Source of the DNA: Cellvibrio sp. PSBB023
GTDB lineage: Bacteria; Pseudomonadota; Gammaproteobacteria; Pseudomonadales; Cellvibrionaceae
Direction: 5' to 3'
DNA length: 64,000 nt
Assembly: GCF_002007605.1 (NCBI RefSeq)
Contig: NZ_CP019799.1
Coordinates: 3,016,001-3,080,000 of the forward strand
The position numbers and the translations under genes were made by a program. Positions 44,507 to 54,334 of this stretch are shown piece by piece; within the stretch, counting starts at the first letter, position 1; every line of letters begins with the position of its first letter. Below the pieces are notes generated by a model. That model ran no database searches, was not told the origin of the DNA, and worked only from the letters and a program-made list of their open reading frames with translations.

Positions 44507-45907
44507 TTAAACACTGTAATAGAGTTCGAATTCTACTGGGTGCGGAGTCATGTTGATGCGTTGGATCTCTTCTTTCTTCAAAGTGATGTAAGCATCGATG
44601 AAGTCTTTAGAGAATACACCGCCAGCCAACAGGAACTCATGGTCAGCTTCCAGAGATGCCAAAGCCTCTTCCAGAGATGAACACACTTGTGGGATTTCTG
44701 CTTCTTCTTCCGGCTCCAGATCGTACAGATCTTTGGTCGCTGCTTCACCTGGGTGAATCTTGTTCAGAACACCGTCGATACCGGCCATCAGCAATGACGC
44801 GAAGCACAGGTATGGGTTAGCAGTTGGATCAGGGAAACGGGTTTCGATACGCTTGGCTTTTTCACCAACAGTGTAAGGAATACGGATAGAAGCAGAACGG
44901 TTACGTGCAGAGTAAGCCAGCATTACTGGCGCTTCGAAGCCTGGAACCAAACGCTTGTAAGAGTTGGTAGACGCGTTACAGAAAGCGTTCAATGCTTTAG
45001 CGTGCTTGATGATACCGCCAACGTAGTACAGAGCGGTTTCGCTCAGACCAGCGTAAGCGTCGCCAGCGAATTGGTTTTTGCCGTTCTTGGAGAAAGACTG
45101 GTGAACGTGCATACCTGAACCGTTATCACCGATCAAAGGCTTCGGCATAAAGGTAGCGGTTTTACCGTATTGGTGAGCCACGTTGTGTACACAGTACTTG
45201 AGGATCTGCACTTCGTCCGCTTTCTTAACCAGAGTGTTAGCGCCTACGCCGATTTCACATTGGCCAGCGTTAGCAACTTCGTGGTGATGGATTTCGATTT
45301 CCAGGCCCATAGCTTCCATGGCGTTACACATAGCGCCACGGATGTCGTGCAGTGAGTCCACCGGCGCAACGGGGAAGTAACCGCCTTTTACGCGTGGAGC
45401 GTGGCCGTGTTTACCTTCAACGTCGTCACCTGATGACCATGCTGCTTCTTCAGATTTGATTTTGTAGAAAGCGCCGCCCATTGAGCTGTGGAAGTGAACG
45501 CTGTCGAAGATGAAGAATTCTGGCTCTGGACCAAACAATGCTACGTCGCCCAGACCGGTAGACTTCAGGTACTCTTCAGCGCGCAGGCCGATAGAGCGTG
45601 GGTCGCGGTCGTAACCTTGCATGGTAGCTGGTTCAACGATGTTACAACGAACGTTGATGGTTGCTTCGTCGTAGAAAGGATCCAGAACAGCCGTTGAATC
45701 GTCTGGCATCAGGATCATGTCTGAGTCGTTAATGCCTTTCCAACCCGCGATAGAAGAACCGTCGAACATTTTACCGTCAACGAAGAAACTGTCGTTTACA
45801 ACGTGTGAAGGGAAAGTTACGTGCTGCTCTTTACCTTTGAAGTCGGTGAAGCGCAAATCAATCCAGCGAGCTTCGTGTTCTTTGATCAGGTCTAAAGTCT
45901 TAGACAT
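44507..45907 (-). CDS. glnA: Glutamine synthetase, type I
   Basis: The product is 466 residues, close to E. coli GlnA (469). Key motifs: [16 protein letters not shown] near the N-terminus, the metal and substrate site [21 protein letters not shown], the NRSASIRIP loop, and the adenylylation Tyr in [10 protein letters not shown]. It forms glutamine from glutamate, ammonia and ATP as a dodecamer. Upstream σ54 and NtrC-like sites (46067-46202) fit nitrogen control, and adenylylation control by GlnE is expected from the conserved Tyr. Confidence 0.98.
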   Translation of the reverse strand: MSKTLDLIKEHEARWIDLRFTDFKGKEQHVTFPSHVVNDSFFVDGKMFDGSSIAGWKGINDSDMILMPDDSTAVLDPFYDEATINVRCNIVEPATMQGYDRDPRSIGLRAEEYLKSTGLGDVALFGPEPEFFIFDSVHFHSSMGGAFYKIKSEEAAWSSGDDVEGKHGHAPRVKGGYFPVAPVDSLHDIRGAMCNAMEAMGLEIEIHHHEVANAGQCEIGVGANTLVKKADEVQILKYCVHNVAHQYGKTATFMPKPLIGDNGSGMHVHQSFSKNGKNQFAGDAYAGLSETALYYVGGIIKHAKALNAFCNASTNSYKRLVPGFEAPVMLAYSARNRSASIRIPYTVGEKAKRIETRFPDPTANPYLCFASLLMAGIDGVLNKIHPGEAATKDLYDLEPEEEAEIPQVCSSLEEALASLEADHEFLLAGGVFSKDFIDAYITLKKEEIQRINMTPHPVEFELYYSV

Positions 45908-46066
45908 TGAATGCCTCCAAGTGTTATAGCCCGAAGGCTACGGATTATGAAAAGTTATAACTACCAGGGTAACCGGCCAGAGACCATTTACCTGAAAATT
46001 TTCCCCACTTCATCCGACTCGCGACTCATTTAGGGGAGCGTGGCAAGACTAGGGTGTCAGAAAAGG

Positions 46067-46082
46067 GGCAAAATATATGCCA
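46067..46082 (-). promoter_or_regulatory. σ54 (-24/-12) promoter of glnA
   Basis: On the minus strand the sequence TGGCATATATTTTGCC has GG and GC exactly 10 bases apart and matches the consensus TGGCAC-N5-TTGC at most fixed positions. The start site would be near 46056, giving a leader of about 150 bases. NtrC-like sites lie about 100 and 135 bases upstream. Confidence 0.58.
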
Positions 46083-46156
46083 TTTAAATAAAATAGCAAC
46101 AGACCTTTAAAAATAAGGCTCTCGGGGCGATTACGCACTACAAATAAGCTGCAAAT

Positions 46157-46202
46157 GCACCAAAATGGGACTCAATTTTTAAATTATGCACCATTAAAAT
46201 GC
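46157..46202. promoter_or_regulatory. Pair of NtrC-like enhancer sites upstream of glnA
   Basis: Site 1 is GCACCAAAATGGGAC (46157-46171) and site 2 is GCACCATTAAAATGC (46188-46202). Each has one perfect GCACC half and one partial half. Their starts are 31 bases apart, about three helical turns, as in E. coli glnA. Both are about 100-145 bases upstream of the predicted start site. More GCACC halves occur at 46238 and 46283. Confidence 0.45.
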
Positions 46203-46506
46203 ACAAGAAGGACGCTCGGGGCTGTGCGCGCATCTTAGCACCAAGAATGCCTCTTGGCTTGCCACTGAACCGGCTTTATGTTGCACCAAATCGTGTCGCC
46301 TAACACCGCACCTGCACCAGTCACGTCGCCCGGTAGAGTGCGTGTTTTTGTGCGCCAAAATGCGATAGTGAATATTTATGGACTTTATCTCGCCGCGCGA
46401 AATGATCCGCTGTAGGCTGCGCCGCGTTTGAACCTGGGTTCAGCTTCAAGGGTTCGTTGCTTCCAACAAGACCTGAAACAATATCCAAAACAATAAAAGG
46501 GCAGTT
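46203..46506. other. Remainder of the glnA-antiporter divergent intergenic region
   Basis: No gene is supported here. It holds further GCACC half-sites and must contain the promoter and ribosome site (AAGGG at 46496-46500) of the antiporter gene. Confidence 0.45.
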
Positions 46507-47718
46507 ATGCACACAATGACAACGACAGAAATCTTCCTGATTGCCATGGTAATCATTTTTACGGTGCCTTATTTGATTTGGCGCCTGGGCCGTACGGACT
46601 ATTGGGCACCGCTGGTCGTGGTGCAAATTATTATGGGCATAGTGCTGGGGCCGGGGGTTTTGGGCAAAGCCTTCCCCGAGTACTACACCTTTGTGTTCAC
46701 ACCTGATGTCATCAAGTCGCTCAACGGTATCGCCTGGTGGGCGGTGATGATTTTTGTGTGGATCGCCGGTATCGAGCTCGACCTGAAAAAAGCCTGGGCC
46801 TACAAGCGCGAAAGCAGTATCACCGCCGGACTGGCGCTGGGCACACCACTGCTATTTGGCTGCGGCGCGGCGGTGGCGATGATGGCCTTTAGCGATGGCT
46901 GGATTGGCGCCCAGGGGATGACCTGGCAATTTGTTTTGGGCGTAGGCATGGCCTGTGCAGTAACAGCCTTACCCATTCTGATTCTTTTTATGGAGAAGAT
47001 GGAAATCCTGCGCCAGCCCATTGGCCAGCGTATTTTGCGCTATGCGAGCCTTGATGACATCGCCATTTGGGGCGTATTGGCGTTAATCCTGCTGGATTGG
47101 GAGCGAGTGGGTCGCCAGGGCATGTTCCTGCTGGGCTTTGCCTTACTCGCTTATGTGTTCCGCAAACTGATGGTCGCCATTCAGGAGAAGGATCGCTGGT
47201 ATGCCGGGTTCATCTGGCTCGCGGCCTGCGGCTTGGCGGCGGATTGGGCAGGGTTGCACTACATGGTGGGCGCCTTCCTGGCCGGCGCGGTGATGGATGC
47301 GGAGTGGTTTAACCAAGAGAATATGGACAAGCTGCGCCACTTTGTCCTGATGATTATTATGCCGGTATTCTTCCTCAGTACCGGTCTGCGCACCAACTGG
47401 GATGTAGGCGGTACCGCCGTGTTTGTCGCCGCCGCCATACTGCTGGTGGCCTCAGTGGCGGGTAAGCTGGCAGGTGTTCATGCCGCCGGTAAAATCCTCA
47501 AATGGGAAAAAGGCGAGGCTTCCATTATTGGCTGGTTGCTGCAAACCAAGGCGCTGATCATGATCATATTCGCCAATGTGTTGCTCGATAAGCAAATTAT
47601 CACCAACGAAACCTTCACCGCCCTGCTCATTATGGCCGTCGCCAGTACCATGCTGACGGTGCCGGTAGTGTCGCCCAAACTGCAAAAGATGAAAGCGATG
47701 ATCCTGCGTTCCAAATAG
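46507..47718 (+). CDS. Cation/proton antiporter (CPA2/Kef-type membrane domain)
   Basis: The product is 403 residues with about twelve membrane segments. Features: an early QIIMGIVLGPGVLGKAFPEY, the IAGIELDLKKAW loop, the YASLDDIAIWGVLALI segment with acidic residues in the membrane, and the FLAGAVMDAEWF block. No cytoplasmic TrkA-N domain is present. These proteins exchange Na+ or K+ for protons. The ion is unknown. It ends at a bidirectional terminator. Confidence 0.88.
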   Translation: MHTMTTTEIFLIAMVIIFTVPYLIWRLGRTDYWAPLVVVQIIMGIVLGPGVLGKAFPEYYTFVFTPDVIKSLNGIAWWAVMIFVWIAGIELDLKKAWAYKRESSITAGLALGTPLLFGCGAAVAMMAFSDGWIGAQGMTWQFVLGVGMACAVTALPILILFMEKMEILRQPIGQRILRYASLDDIAIWGVLALILLDWERVGRQGMFLLGFALLAYVFRKLMVAIQEKDRWYAGFIWLAACGLAADWAGLHYMVGAFLAGAVMDAEWFNQENMDKLRHFVLMIIMPVFFLSTGLRTNWDVGGTAVFVAAAILLVASVAGKLAGVHAAGKILKWEKGEASIIGWLLQTKALIMIIFANVLLDKQIITNETFTALLIMAVASTMLTVPVVSPKLQKMKAMILRSK

Positions 47719-47749
47719 CGCACCGCGCACCTGTAAACTCACCTGCGTA

Positions 47750-47787
47750 AAAAAGCCCCCGCCACTGCACAGTGACGGGGGCTTTTT
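47750..47787. terminator. Bidirectional terminator between antiporter and chemoreceptor genes
   Basis: A long stem pairs AAAAGCCCCCG with CGGGGGCTTTT and, past one mismatch, CACTG with CAGTG around a 2-base centre. A and T flanks suit both convergent genes. Confidence 0.9.
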
Positions 47788-47811
47788 GTAGGCACTCAAC
47801 ACGCCTGGATG

Positions 47812-49434
47812 CTAAATCACAAAGCGCGCAACCAAGGTATTGAGATCCGTTGCCAAACGCGCCAGTTCGTAAGTCGCTGCGCTGGTTTGATTTGCCCCGG
47901 CGGCCGATTGGGTAGAGAGGTCGCTGATGTTCACAATGTTGCGATCCACCTCCCGCGCCACCGCTGCCTGCTCTTCTGAAGCACTGGCGATTAACAGGTT
48001 GCGCTCGCCGATTTGCCCGGCTTTCTGGTAAATCTGCTCCAGCGCGCCACCCGCCTGCTCGGCCACCGTGAGGGTTTTTCCGGCGTGTTCGACACTGCCT
48101 TTCATGGATTCCACCGCCGCTGCCGTACCGCCTTGCACCTTGCTAATCATCTGTTCAATTTCCTGGGTGGATACCTGGGTGCGATGTGCCAGTGCGCGCA
48201 CTTCATCCGCTACCACCGCAAACCCGCGACCAGCTTCACCGGCACGCGCCGCTTCAATCGCTGCGTTCAAGGCGAGTAAATTGGTCTGCTCGGCGATGGC
48301 GCGAATCACATCCAACACCTTGCCGATATCTTTGGATTGTTCAGCCAAACCACCAATCAATGCCGAGGTACGGCCAAACTCTTCGGTCATGGATTTCAAT
48401 GCCGCTACCGTATGATTCACCTTATCCCGACCATCATGTGCCAGGCGGGACGACTCATTCGATTCTTCCGCTGTACTCACGGCGTTGCGCGCCACTTCAT
48501 CCACCGCCGCGCTCATTTCTGTCACGGCCGATGCCGCTTGCTGGATTTCATCGTTCTGCCGCTGCAGGTTGCGTGAGGACTCTTCGGCGACTGAACTCAA
48601 CTCTTCACCTGCCGACGCCAGTTGCACCGAGGAATTGCCAATCTGGGTGATAGTAGAACGTAGGTTGTCTTGCATTAACGCCAGTGACGCGAGCAAGCGC
48701 GCGGGTTCATCATTACCTTCAAAGCGAATTTTCTGGGTGAGGTTGCCACTGGCAATAGTCTCGGTCGCGGTTACTGCTTCGTTTAAAGGGCTGACAATAC
48801 TGCGCGAGACAATTATCGCTAAACCCGCTGCAATCACCAGAGCAACGCCGAGAGCAATGAGTACCAGTAATTTACTGCTCGCATAAGCCGCCTCGGATTG
48901 TTGTGCAGCGTTACTCGCCCCTTGCTCGTTAAAGTCATTAAGACTCAAGAGTAGTTTGGCTATTTCATCAGCCAGAGGCAGTTGCTCCTCATCCAAAATA
49001 GTTTTGGCACCATCAATGTCTCCGCTTTTGACTGCATCACCAATGCGCCCAGAAACGACCATATAACGATCTTTGGTATCTCTCATACGAGAGAACAGTT
49101 CACGCTCTTCACTACTTGAAATCAGGCTCTCATACCTTGCTTGATGCTGTTCAATTTCCACCTTCAACTCATTCAACTTGGCCTGAGTACGCGCCAACGC
49201 CTCAGGCTCGGGACTTAACACCTGGCGCAACGAAAAGACCCGATAGCGCATAATATTCAGATTCATAGCCGCCAGGGCTTCGATTGAGGGCAACCAATTA
49301 TCGATAATGGCTTTGTTGTCGCTGTCCATGGCTGCCATTTGCTTCAGCGAAAACCCGCCCAACAGCATGATAAGCAACGCCAGCAGGCCAAACCCTAATG
49401 CCAAACGGGGGCCAATTTTCATATTCCTGAACAT
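47812..49434 (-). CDS. Chemoreceptor with 4-helix-bundle sensor, tandem copy A
   Basis: The product is 540 residues. It has a first membrane segment (~10-32), a four-helix-bundle type periplasmic sensor (~40-190), a second segment, HAMP and an MCP signalling domain with [18 protein letters not shown] and [18 protein letters not shown]. It is the same length as the neighbouring receptor at 49618-51240, and long signalling-domain stretches are identical while the sensors differ. GGAGAA precedes the ATG. The ligand is unknown. Confidence 0.94.
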   Translation of the reverse strand: MFRNMKIGPRLALGFGLLALLIMLLGGFSLKQMAAMDSDNKAIIDNWLPSIEALAAMNLNIMRYRVFSLRQVLSPEPEALARTQAKLNELKVEIEQHQARYESLISSSEERELFSRMRDTKDRYMVVSGRIGDAVKSGDIDGAKTILDEEQLPLADEIAKLLLSLNDFNEQGASNAAQQSEAAYASSKLLVLIALGVALVIAAGLAIIVSRSIVSPLNEAVTATETIASGNLTQKIRFEGNDEPARLLASLALMQDNLRSTITQIGNSSVQLASAGEELSSVAEESSRNLQRQNDEIQQAASAVTEMSAAVDEVARNAVSTAEESNESSRLAHDGRDKVNHTVAALKSMTEEFGRTSALIGGLAEQSKDIGKVLDVIRAIAEQTNLLALNAAIEAARAGEAGRGFAVVADEVRALAHRTQVSTQEIEQMISKVQGGTAAAVESMKGSVEHAGKTLTVAEQAGGALEQIYQKAGQIGERNLLIASASEEQAAVAREVDRNIVNISDLSTQSAAGANQTSAATYELARLATDLNTLVARFVI

Positions 49435-49552
49435 ATTTTCATTCTCCAGAGAGCGGTGTTTTATTTAGGCGAAAAAGGCTAACTAAAAAAGTATCGACCA
49501 GAATGCTGAAAGGTAAAGAAAGAAAACTGACAAATGACATTGATCGTTGAGA

Positions 49553-49588
49553 TAAAAGAAAGCCCCACGCGCACAGGCGCGGGGGCTT
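49553..49588 (-). terminator. Terminator of chemoreceptor copy B
   Basis: On the minus strand AAGCCCCCGCGC pairs with GCGCGTGGGGCTT (one bulged base), followed by TCTTTTATC. It lies 30 bases past the stop of the gene at 49618. Confidence 0.85.
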
Positions 49589-49617
49589 AACAAGAGTAGA
49601 ACGTACGACCGCGCCGT

Positions 49618-51240
49618 TTAGATCACAAAGCGAGTAACCAAGCTGTTGAGATCAATAGCCAAACGCGCCAACTCATTGGTCGCCGCGCTGGTCTGGTTAG
49701 CACCGGCTGCCGACTGGGTAGAGAGGTCGCTGATATTCACAATATTGCGATCCACCTCCCGCGCTACTGCGGCCTGCTCTTCGGACGCACTGGCGATCAG
49801 CAAATTACTTTCGCTGATTTCGCCAGCTTTGGTGTAGATGCCATCCAATGCCTGACCAGCCTCCTCAGCGACAGTCAGCGCTTGCTGGGCCTGCTCCACA
49901 CTGCTGCGCATAGAGCCGACGGCCGCATTGGTTCCGCCCTGGATTGTGCTGATCATCTGCTCGATTTCCTGGGTCGAGACCTGGGTGCGATGCGCCAGGG
50001 CTCGCACTTCATCCGCCACTACCGCAAAACCGCGCCCGGCCTCGCCGGCGCGCGCCGCTTCAATCGCCGCATTCAGGGCAAGCAGATTAGTCTGTTCGGC
50101 AATGGCACGAATCACATCCAGCACTTTGCCAATATCTTTGGATTGCTCCGCCAACCCGACAATTTGTTGCGAGGTGCGTGTGAATTCCTCGGTCATAGTG
50201 CGCAGCGAACTGACCGTGTGCTTCACCCGGTCACGCCCTTCATGGGCCAAGCGCGCCGAGGCATTGGAGGCTTCCGCCGTCGCGGACGCATTGCGCGCAA
50301 CCTCATCCACAGCCGCACTCATCTCGGTGATGGCAGAAGCCGCCTGCTGGATTTCACCATTCTGGCGCTGAAGCGTGCGCGATGAGTCCTCGGCCACCGA
50401 ACTCATCTCCTCACTGGCCGAGGCAAGCTGCACGGAGGAATTGCTGATTTGGGTGATAGCGCTGCGCAGGTTGTCCTGCATCATCGCCAGGGAAGAGAGT
50501 AACTGCGCCGGTTCGTCGCGGCCTTCCAGGTGGATCTCCTGGGTGAGATTACCGGCGGCGATGGTTTCCGTGGATTGCACCGCTTCGGCAAGCGGAGTAG
50601 TAATACTGCGCGTCACGACCAGCGCCAAACCTGTAGTCAACGCCAATGCCAGGACTATGGCTGCAATCACCATGTTCTTACTGCGGTCAAATGTCGCTTC
50701 TGCGGCCAATGATGCAGTAGTGGCACCTTTTTCAAGCTCATTCCCCAACTCTACTAGCTGCTGGGATATGGCATCAGATAAAGGACGCTGCTGCTGTTCC
50801 AAAATGGTCTTGGCTCGCTCAATATCATCCGTTTTTACAGCATCAAGAATTTGCCGTGTTAACGCGACATATTGCTTATTATCAACCAACAAAGCTTCAA
50901 CAAGCTCTCGCATCTTACCTTGGGGAATATGCTGAAGTACGCGCGCCTGATCCTTTTCTATATCAGCCAGCAACTCATTCAACTTAAGCTCGGTATTGTT
51001 GATTGCTGTGGGATTTGTATAAATCACCAAGCGAAGGGTATTTACCCTATAACGCATAATGCTCAAATTTAAACTGCCAATGGCATCCAGGGCAGGCACC
51101 CAGGTACCAGCAATTTCTTCCGCTTTTTTATTCATGACTCCCATTGTGGTGCTGGAAAACAAACCTAACCCGAGCACAATCAGCGCGAGCAAACCAAAAC
51201 CACAGGACAAGCGTGTACTGATCCTCATATTTCTTAACAT
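49618..51240 (-). CDS. Chemoreceptor with 4-helix-bundle sensor, tandem copy B
   Basis: The product is 540 residues with the same layout as the receptor at 47812-49434. The last ~350 residues are very alike (for example [18 protein letters not shown] and the C-terminal [13 protein letters not shown]), whereas the sensor (~35-190) shows many changes, such as a [20 protein letters not shown] segment. A tandem duplication followed by sensor divergence is the simplest reading. Each gene has its own terminator. Confidence 0.94.
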   Translation of the reverse strand: MLRNMRISTRLSCGFGLLALIVLGLGLFSSTTMGVMNKKAEEIAGTWVPALDAIGSLNLSIMRYRVNTLRLVIYTNPTAINNTELKLNELLADIEKDQARVLQHIPQGKMRELVEALLVDNKQYVALTRQILDAVKTDDIERAKTILEQQQRPLSDAISQQLVELGNELEKGATTASLAAEATFDRSKNMVIAAIVLALALTTGLALVVTRSITTPLAEAVQSTETIAAGNLTQEIHLEGRDEPAQLLSSLAMMQDNLRSAITQISNSSVQLASASEEMSSVAEDSSRTLQRQNGEIQQAASAITEMSAAVDEVARNASATAEASNASARLAHEGRDRVKHTVSSLRTMTEEFTRTSQQIVGLAEQSKDIGKVLDVIRAIAEQTNLLALNAAIEAARAGEAGRGFAVVADEVRALAHRTQVSTQEIEQMISTIQGGTNAAVGSMRSSVEQAQQALTVAEEAGQALDGIYTKAGEISESNLLIASASEEQAAVAREVDRNIVNISDLSTQSAAGANQTSAATNELARLAIDLNSLVTRFVI

Positions 51241-51743
51241 AGCGTCATAACTCCATATTTAATTGAATGCCGAGCACAAAGGCTTCGACGTACGTATTGA
51301 CCGCTGTTGCAGACTTGAGGGGGTTCGATACAGCCGGAGCCAGATCCAAACCAGGCATCTCACGGAGTGTGGATAGCTCTATTTTTAGGTAAATGGTGTT
51401 GGTAATTCGGATGCGCCTTGGCACAAAAATCATCAACGCCCAAAAAAACCTTAGTGCAAATAGTTATCATCAAACCTAAAAAGTTATTAAAAGTTCTAAA
51501 AATCGCACATGAAAAATATATTTGGTTATTAATAATTCAGTAGAAGGGTGTAAATCCCTCTATCCGGGGCTGATCGAGAAGAAGAACGCGTGACAGATAG
51601 GGAAGGAATGGCGAAAACCGTCATTTTTTTGCGATACGCAAGCGATGGGGGAATTCCTTGCTTTATAATCGCCGCCTTTTTATCCAACCCGCTTCTGCTG
51701 CACGGCATTTACCGGCGGCGGCTGAATTTCCTTAGGCGCGCTC
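51241..51743. other. Intergenic region upstream of thiI and chemoreceptor B
   Basis: No gene is supported. A 63-codon frame at 51245-51436 (-) has no family look or ribosome site. A small hairpin (TAGAAGGG / CCCTCTA, one bulge) lies at 51541-51562. A TATAAT at 51664-51669, about 75 bases before thiI, is the best -10 candidate, but no good -35 was seen. Confidence 0.45.
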
Positions 51744-53222
51744 ATGCATTTTGTTGTCAAAGTTTTCCCTGAAATCACTATCAAAAGTCCACCGGTGCGC
51801 AAGCGCTTTATCAAACAGTTGCGCGATAACCTGCGCCTGCTGTTGGCGAATATCGGGGTGGTGATTGATGTACAGCGTGATTGGGAAAAAATCGAGATTC
51901 GCAGCCCCGGCGCCGATGCCAAAGTCACCGCGCAAGTGGCCGATGTGCTGGCGCGCACGCCGGGTATCGCTAACTTTGTGTTGATCCACGAGTACCCGCT
52001 GGGCGATCTGGAATCGATTTTCCAGCACACCCTGCGCCATTGGCGTGAGCCGCTGGCCGGTAAGACCTTCTGTGTGCGTATCAGGCGAGTAGGTCAACAC
52101 AGCTTCAGTTCGGTGGAGGCGGAGAAGTACGTGGGCGGCGGCCTGTTGCAACACTCAGACGCCAAAGGTGTGGTGCTGCAAAAGCCGGAAATCACCGTCT
52201 CGCTGGAAATCAAAGGCGAGCGCTTATGGGTGGTCGCCAGTAAAACCCAGGGGTTGGGCGGCTATCCCCTCGGTGCACAGGATCCGGTGCTGTCGCTCAT
52301 TTCCGGCGGTTTTGATTCCACCGTGTCCACCTATCTCTGTATCAAACGCGGCCTGCGCGCCCACTACTGCTTTTTTAACCTTGGCGGCCGCGCCCATGAA
52401 ATCGGCGTGAAGGAAGTGGCCTACTATCTGTGGAATAAATACGGCGCCTCGCACCGGGTCAAGTTTGTCACTGTGCCGTTTGAAGAGGTGCTGAAGGAGA
52501 TCCTGGAAAAGGTCGATAACGCCTACATGGGTGTGGTACTCAAGCGCATGATGTTGCGCGCTGCCGAAAAGGTGGCGGAATCACTGGAAATCCCCGCGCT
52601 CGTGACCGGCGAAAGCGTAGCCCAGGTAGCCAGCCAGACCCTGATTAACCTCAACGTGATTGATCGCGCTATAGAGACGGTGGTGCTGCGCCCGCTGGTG
52701 ACTATGGACAAGGGCGATATCATCGACCTGTCGCGCAAAATCGGCACCGAGAGCTTTGCCGCCAGCATGCCGGAATACTGCGGGGTGATTTCGGTCAACC
52801 CGACCATCAAAGCCAAGCTGCCACGGGTGGTGCATGAGGAAGGCAAGTTTGATATGGCGATTCTGGAGCGCGCGATTGACGAGCGCCGCGCGCAGAATAT
52901 CGACGAAATTGTCGAAGAGCTGGATGCCGACCTGAGCGTGCCCCTGGTGGGTGAAGTTATCGCCGGACAGGTGGTGATTGATATTCGCCACCCGGACGAA
53001 CAGGAAGCCAATCCCCTTGCACTTGAAGGCGTGGAAGTCCGCGTCATTCCCTTCTATTCACTGAATAACCAATTCCCGCAGTTGGATAGCAGCGTCCAGT
53101 ATTTCCTCTACTGCCAGAAAGGGGTGATGAGTCAATTACACGCCGCCAACCTCAAGGATGCAGGCCATTTGAATGTGGGTGTTTATCGCCCCGAACCGCG
53201 TAGTGCCTGCGCTATTTCATGA
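51744..53222 (+). CDS. thiI: tRNA sulfurtransferase ThiI with rhodanese domain
   Basis: The product is 492 residues. It has an N-terminal ferredoxin-like/THUMP region (~1-165), the PP-loop ATPase with SGGFDSTVS (~188-196), and a C-terminal rhodanese domain (~400-485) whose catalytic Cys is in FLYCQKGVMSQLHA. It makes 4-thiouridine at tRNA position 8 and also supplies sulfur for thiamine, as in E. coli. The stop overlaps the next reading frame by 4 bases (ATGA). It neighbours glnA and typA as in Pseudomonas, with insertions. Confidence 0.96.
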   Translation: MHFVVKVFPEITIKSPPVRKRFIKQLRDNLRLLLANIGVVIDVQRDWEKIEIRSPGADAKVTAQVADVLARTPGIANFVLIHEYPLGDLESIFQHTLRHWREPLAGKTFCVRIRRVGQHSFSSVEAEKYVGGGLLQHSDAKGVVLQKPEITVSLEIKGERLWVVASKTQGLGGYPLGAQDPVLSLISGGFDSTVSTYLCIKRGLRAHYCFFNLGGRAHEIGVKEVAYYLWNKYGASHRVKFVTVPFEEVLKEILEKVDNAYMGVVLKRMMLRAAEKVAESLEIPALVTGESVAQVASQTLINLNVIDRAIETVVLRPLVTMDKGDIIDLSRKIGTESFAASMPEYCGVISVNPTIKAKLPRVVHEEGKFDMAILERAIDERRAQNIDEIVEELDADLSVPLVGEVIAGQVVIDIRHPDEQEANPLALEGVEVRVIPFYSLNNQFPQLDSSVQYFLYCQKGVMSQLHAANLKDAGHLNVGVYRPEPRSACAIS

Positions 53223-53551
53223 TGGACGCGCTCCCCACAGCGCGAAGGGAACGAATCGTCGAGTTTGATTATCTGCGCGGCATTTCCATCGCGCTGATTG
53301 CGCTCTTTATGCACAGGCCAGAATCCAATACCAACTTTTTGCAGTGTCTCATTTATTTCACGCCGTTTTACTTATTGGGTATTTTATTTTCACAGTACAG
53401 GATTCAACTTCAGCAGTGGCATTGGCCATTATTGATAATCAGCCTTTGCGTTTTTATTGTGGTATTTTTGGTGCAGCTTTACGGGTCGGCAATAATCGCT
53501 AGCGTACTTCGCAAACACCTAACTTCAACCAACCGTCTTTTAATTGACTAA
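53219..53551 (+). pseudogene. Internally deleted acyltransferase 3 family remnant
   Basis: A 110-residue frame begins with the acyltransferase-3 N-terminal signature (EFDYLRGISIALIAL). It jumps directly at about residue 31 to a middle part of that family (NFLQCLIYFTPFYLLGILFSQ), then one more membrane helix. A full member has ~330-380 residues with ten helices. The catalytic His region of the first loop is missing. It overlaps thiI by 4 bases. It is most likely a dead remnant after an in-frame deletion. Confidence 0.65.
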
Positions 53552-53581
53552 CAATTAACATCCATTAACTGAGAATAATTT

Positions 53582-54313
53582 ATGAAATGGACTTGGTTAT
53601 ATAAATATGGAGCTCCCGCCGGTTTTTACCGTTTGGCATCCGCATGGCTTCCTTATATGTACGCAGTGTCATTCGTTTTATTGTTCATTGGAACCGTCTG
53701 GGGATTAGGCTTTTCGCCCGTCGATTCCAAACAAGGGAACAGTTACCGGATTTTATATATTCACGCCCCAGTCGCACATATTGCAGAAGTCGCTTACGTG
53801 TTAATGGCACTGATGGGCGCCACAGGATTAATTTGGAAAACAAAACTTTCTTTTATGATGATGAAAGTCTCAGCATCTTTAGGTGCTGCTTTTACTTTCG
53901 CCGCATTAGTGACAGGTTCAATTTGGGGAAAACCAACATGGGGGACTTGGTGGGTGTGGGATGCAAGAATTACATCTATGCTGATATTGCTGTTTCTTTT
54001 TTTAGGTGTTTACGCATTGCAGAATGCCTACAAAAATAGCGATTCCGGCAACAAAGCCGCAGCCATTTTAGCTCTGGTAGGTGTGATCAATGTGATCATC
54101 ATCAAAAAGTCTGTTGAATGGTGGAACACCTTGCACCAACCTGCATCCATCATGAAAGGCGCGATCGATCCATCAATGCTAGTGCCTTTACTCATCAATA
54201 TCTTGGGCATGTATATTTTGTACTTGAGCCTGTTGTTTGCTTGGACACAAATAGAAATTTTACGTCAGGAACGTAAAAAGCAATGGGTGAAAGAATTATC
54301 ACTCGATAAATAA
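53582..54313 (+). CDS. ccmC: Haem exporter membrane protein CcmC, solitary copy
   Basis: The product is 243 residues with six membrane segments. The tryptophan-rich haem-binding loop WGTWWVWDARITS is intact, and histidines flank it (ILYIHAPVAH and WWNTLHQPAS). CcmC hands haem to CcmE for cytochrome c maturation (System I). None of ccmA, B, D, E, F, G or H is nearby. The sequence is more A+T-rich than the flanking core genes. It may be an acquired paralogue or a displaced gene; a full ccm operon may exist elsewhere. Confidence 0.92.
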   Translation: MKWTWLYKYGAPAGFYRLASAWLPYMYAVSFVLLFIGTVWGLGFSPVDSKQGNSYRILYIHAPVAHIAEVAYVLMALMGATGLIWKTKLSFMMMKVSASLGAAFTFAALVTGSIWGKPTWGTWWVWDARITSMLILLFLFLGVYALQNAYKNSDSGNKAAAILALVGVINVIIIKKSVEWWNTLHQPASIMKGAIDPSMLVPLLINILGMYILYLSLLFAWTQIEILRQERKKQWVKELSLDK

Positions 54314-54334
54314 AAACCAGGATATAGATTGCAC

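Noticed and set aside
46201..46500. A tRNA or small RNA gene in the glnA-antiporter gap
   Set aside because: No cloverleaf, T-loop motif or terminator-closed hairpin set could be drawn.
51245..51436. A 63-codon minus-strand frame upstream of chemoreceptor B
   Set aside because: No ribosome site, no recognisable family and biased low-quality composition; treated as intergenic.
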